Source: Desulfobulbaceae bacterium DB1 (GTDB taxonomy: Bacteria > Desulfobacterota > Desulfobulbia > Desulfobulbales > SURF-16). From it: DNA of 64,000 nt. Location: positions 1-64,000 of the forward strand of contig MQUF01000020.1 of the NCBI GenBank assembly GCA_001914235.1. The letters are read 5' to 3'. Both the position numbers and the translations under genes were made by a program. Below the pieces are notes generated by a model. That model was given only the letters and a program-made list of their open reading frames with translations. It was not told the origin of the DNA and did no database searches. Position 1 is the stretch's first letter. Each line of letters starts with the position of its first letter. Shown in pieces: positions 62,801-64,000 of the stretch.

Positions 62801-62908
62801 GATATGCTTGTGCGATTCATCCCGGTTGAGAACGTCGTTGACGATATTGAGCAGGTCGTAGTCGTTTTTATCGAAGAAGAATGGGGGAATGTTTTTGTCG
62901 TTCGTCAT
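59828..62908 (-). CDS. Large C-terminally membrane-embedded protein of unknown function
   Basis: 1026 residues; I do not recognise a named family. The N-terminal two-thirds (to about 660) are soluble and mostly helical, with a leucine-rich stretch near LLDRLNSLNSGSRVTLNLCK. About 670-870 hold four to six hydrophobic segments (FLPAFATFALTKDWWFLAYF, LIAGAGIVAVDAVLQKWAAI), followed by a helical tail. No enzyme motif is evident. Start ATG 62908 (MTNDKNIPPFFF) has a weak site; a TTG at 62968 is the alternative. Downstream ATPase coupling suggests a shared function. Confidence 0.75.
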   Translation of the reverse strand: MTNDKNIPPFFFDKNDYDLLNIVNDVLNRDESHKHIKNLLTPYLHPHGIKEMTASRGLRIAYAVIHLLGSLEAGKATDRQNALRSLRDEVLCSSQGMLRRNTARVLIEIMKELIRSQGDYLRQLVLARDFRTATFGKPGFVRSLLDKYHLIEMPEEWNQIAFDDHVHDANTKGRKSPTHLVMDAWIKGIRRLTVIYYNFINVDVAAELLESAEIMDITVRIGIEFSAGFRDRYIKLIWAPRGFADKQDFLDFFKKDPAKSFMDEGRKVSAYQQRYVIEVFREFNNKHLPLINKAYGINLPSFERDDFLSFVGSGQPSLLHLAKFIHNRMLPAMRNLVDEFREVYDRADPEERLRITHAVEIMNTLDPDAIIESFLQPSKNLAIHNPYEPHQGPDVPSLLQLSPVELLDRLNSLNSGSRVTLNLCKLRPADVLELLYDCRGKITHLEIFNLKDHTSGQSVHNAEINTLQLAINQGNVINLKRVIQKIIRDEEEMVPPSPDREERRKKLTTILHNMPELHAFYRNSALKSRIGSDSTGSSRHRHGMGLVMKNTLPHRVQRKIQRQQQHSRWQIPVRITAYLQVTHIPKTNTYTAWNHANIPWEHKDVSLIPSCKLIPASSAMSFHYEQHRDWVVQSYSTHMEPHGNVATLGWIQALDNELSLTRRDKAAEQRKIPLRCLKSHLKNSLKISIGFLPAFATFALTKDWWFLAYFGAFIWFGITGFRNIIQSVLGAGGITRSPMLKWNDYVSWERLSDSLLFTGFSVPLLDLLVKTILLDRGFGITTGTSPFALYSLMALANGIYISSHNIFRGLPTAAVFGNFFRSILSIPLALLFNWGLGGLIAGAGIVAVDAVLQKWAAIISKLASDCVAGVIEGLADRFKNIRFRAMDYSSKIGQVFETYATLETLFPEADVISMLESPKEFLKSINEKKPDLAKILIINALDLLYIWMYQPRAAGTLHAIMKSMSPEERRILVASQRILEQERQISQLFVDGVIGRKFSHALSFYLERSEGYLKSIKQMLVRCENG

Positions 62909-62983
62909 CGCGGTTTTTGTGGCAAAAAGGTGAAATTTATTAATATCCCATTGCTGCGCATAGCACAATCTTCCGGAGAAACC

Positions 62984-64000
62984 TCAGATGATTCTCACCT
63001 GCACGGTCTCAATGAATTTCCCGCCGGCCAGAATATCGGAAAGGACAATGATCCGGTCGCCCTGTTTGACGATGTTCCGCTGCAGCAGTTGTTCCAGGGA
63101 GCGCTGGATGGAGACCTCCGGATCATTTGAGAAATTGAGCCGAAAGGCATGGATTCCCCAGTATAGGCCGAGCCTGCGGCGGACGTGGGTGGTGTTGGTG
63201 AAAGCGAAAATCGGCGCACTGGGACGACAGCGGGACAGCAGTACCGCCATCAGTCCGCGCCTGGTGATGACCAGGGTGCCCACGGCGTGAAGATTATTGT
63301 TGAGAATGGCCGCGCTTCTGGCGATCTCCTCCTTGGATTTGCCGCTTACCTGTACCCTGACCGTCTGGTCAAGCGCCATGTGCTGTTCGATTCTGCATGC
63401 CACGGCATTCATTATTTCAATGGCCTTGAACGGATATTTCCCGGTTGCCGTCTCCCCGGACAGCATGATGGCATCGGCACCATGCTGCACGGCGTGGGTA
63501 ATGTCGGTCACTTCCGCCCTGGTCGGCGTCGGGTTGACGATCATCGATTCGAGCATGTGGGTGGCAACCACCACCGGTTTGCCGGCGGACCGGCATTTCT
63601 TGATTATTTCATCCTGCAGCAGCGGCACCTCCTCATAGGGAAGCTCTGCGCCCAGGTCGCCGCGGGCAATCATGATGCCGTCCGCCGCGCCGATAATTGC
63701 ATCTAGATGGGGAATGGCCTCGGCGCTTTCAATTTTGGCCAGCAGATCAATGGGCGCTTTGTGTTCCTGCAGGTAGAGCTTCAATTCCGTGATGGTGGCG
63801 GCCTTGCGGATAAAGGAAAGGGCGATGAAGTCGACGTTGTTTTCAATGGCGAAATTGATGTCCTGCCAGTCTTTGTCGGTAATCGAGGGCAGATCCGAGC
63901 TCTTGCCGCGAATATTGATGTGCCGTCGCGAAGTCAGGATGCCGCTGTCCAGGCATTCGCACCTGACATCGGTTCGGGTTATTTCCTTTACCTTCAGGCT
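62984..64000 (-). CDS. pyk: Pyruvate kinase, partial (C-terminal part; continues beyond window)
   Basis: The frame runs open to the window end (339 codons here, including the stop). The barrel part carries KIESAEAIPHLD, IARGDLGAELPYEEVP, the ATHMLESMIVNPTPTRAEVTD loop and DAIMLSGETATGKYP; a C-terminal allosteric domain with KQGDRIIVLSDI ends the protein. It converts PEP and ADP to pyruvate and ATP. The N-terminal part lies outside the window. It lies 75 bases upstream of the large unknown gene. Confidence 0.96.
   Translation of the reverse strand, partial: SLKVKEITRTDVRCECLDSGILTSRRHINIRGKSSDLPSITDKDWQDINFAIENNVDFIALSFIRKAATITELKLYLQEHKAPIDLLAKIESAEAIPHLDAIIGAADGIMIARGDLGAELPYEEVPLLQDEIIKKCRSAGKPVVVATHMLESMIVNPTPTRAEVTDITHAVQHGADAIMLSGETATGKYPFKAIEIMNAVACRIEQHMALDQTVRVQVSGKSKEEIARSAAILNNNLHAVGTLVITRRGLMAVLLSRCRPSAPIFAFTNTTHVRRRLGLYWGIHAFRLNFSNDPEVSIQRSLEQLLQRNIVKQGDRIIVLSDILAGGKFIETVQVRII

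Noticed and set aside
1-64000. tRNA, rRNA or CRISPR arrays
   Set aside because: No cloverleaf-like sequence, rRNA segment or regularly spaced direct repeat was noticed in the intergenic regions on reading.

Overview
The window is a gene-dense bacterial chromosome segment of moderate G+C. The gene content fits an anaerobic, sulfate-reducer-like Desulfobacterota member, possibly of the Desulfobulbales; this is an inference from gene content, not from a marker gene. Supporting signs are a Desulfovibrio-type hybrid cluster protein, SelB (so selenocysteine is used), System II cytochrome c maturation (CcsA), c-heme sensor proteins, many sigma-54-type regulators and a molybdopterin oxidoreductase. 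Core genes (hemB, hflX, ntrYX, pyk) show it is chromosomal. I saw no rRNA, tRNA or CRISPR.

Layout. 0-1.3 kb: remnant of an IS1380-family transposase. 1.3-12.8 kb: FMN reductase, hybrid PAS kinase, P-type cation ATPase, ccsA, a short HPF-type protein, a NhaR-like regulator, and a c-heme (Tll0287/DUF3365) histidine kinase divergent from a lone receiver. 12.8-24.4 kb: a PhnD-like/GAF/HD-GYP sensor, hcp with a CRP/FNR-type operator, a second c-heme sensor with HD-GYP output, a monoheme cytochrome, a TlpA-like lipoprotein, an SDR, tpx, MgtC, an internally deleted Na+/H+ antiporter, a CDF transporter and a CAP-domain protein.

24.6-40.1 kb is the most unusual part: two consecutive minus-strand gene clusters, each containing the same two-gene sensor (a small His-rich membrane protein overlapping a histidine kinase with a matching membrane N-terminus). 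The distal cluster (40.1 to 31.5 kb) is membrane protein, kinase, lone receiver, TorD-molybdopterin oxidoreductase fusion, GAF/PAS kinase without ATPase domain, and a TSUP transporter split into two genes. It is preceded by a sigma-54-like promoter and two upstream palindromes. The proximal cluster (31.3 to 24.6 kb) is a PEP-synthase-like phosphohistidine protein lacking the PEP barrel, a dual-specificity phosphatase fused to a YkgJ-like Cys cluster, an NtrC-type sigma-54 activator, membrane protein and kinase, with mostly ATGA overlaps. My reading is a membrane redox or ligand sensing system that controls a cytoplasmic molybdoenzyme and a sulfur-oxyanion transporter; this is inference.

40.6-64 kb is largely housekeeping: an MCP-hemerythrin, an Mrp-type ATPase, an MBL hydrolase, selB, hflX (with a start-site anomaly), a domesticated Y1-transposase-like gene, DUF4390-ntrY-ntrX, a ClpX-like AAA protein, hemB, a nitroreductase, a YceH-family protein, a metallophosphoesterase, a SpoIIIAA/R3H ATPase paired with a 1026-residue membrane protein of unknown function, and the 3' part of pyk at the window edge.
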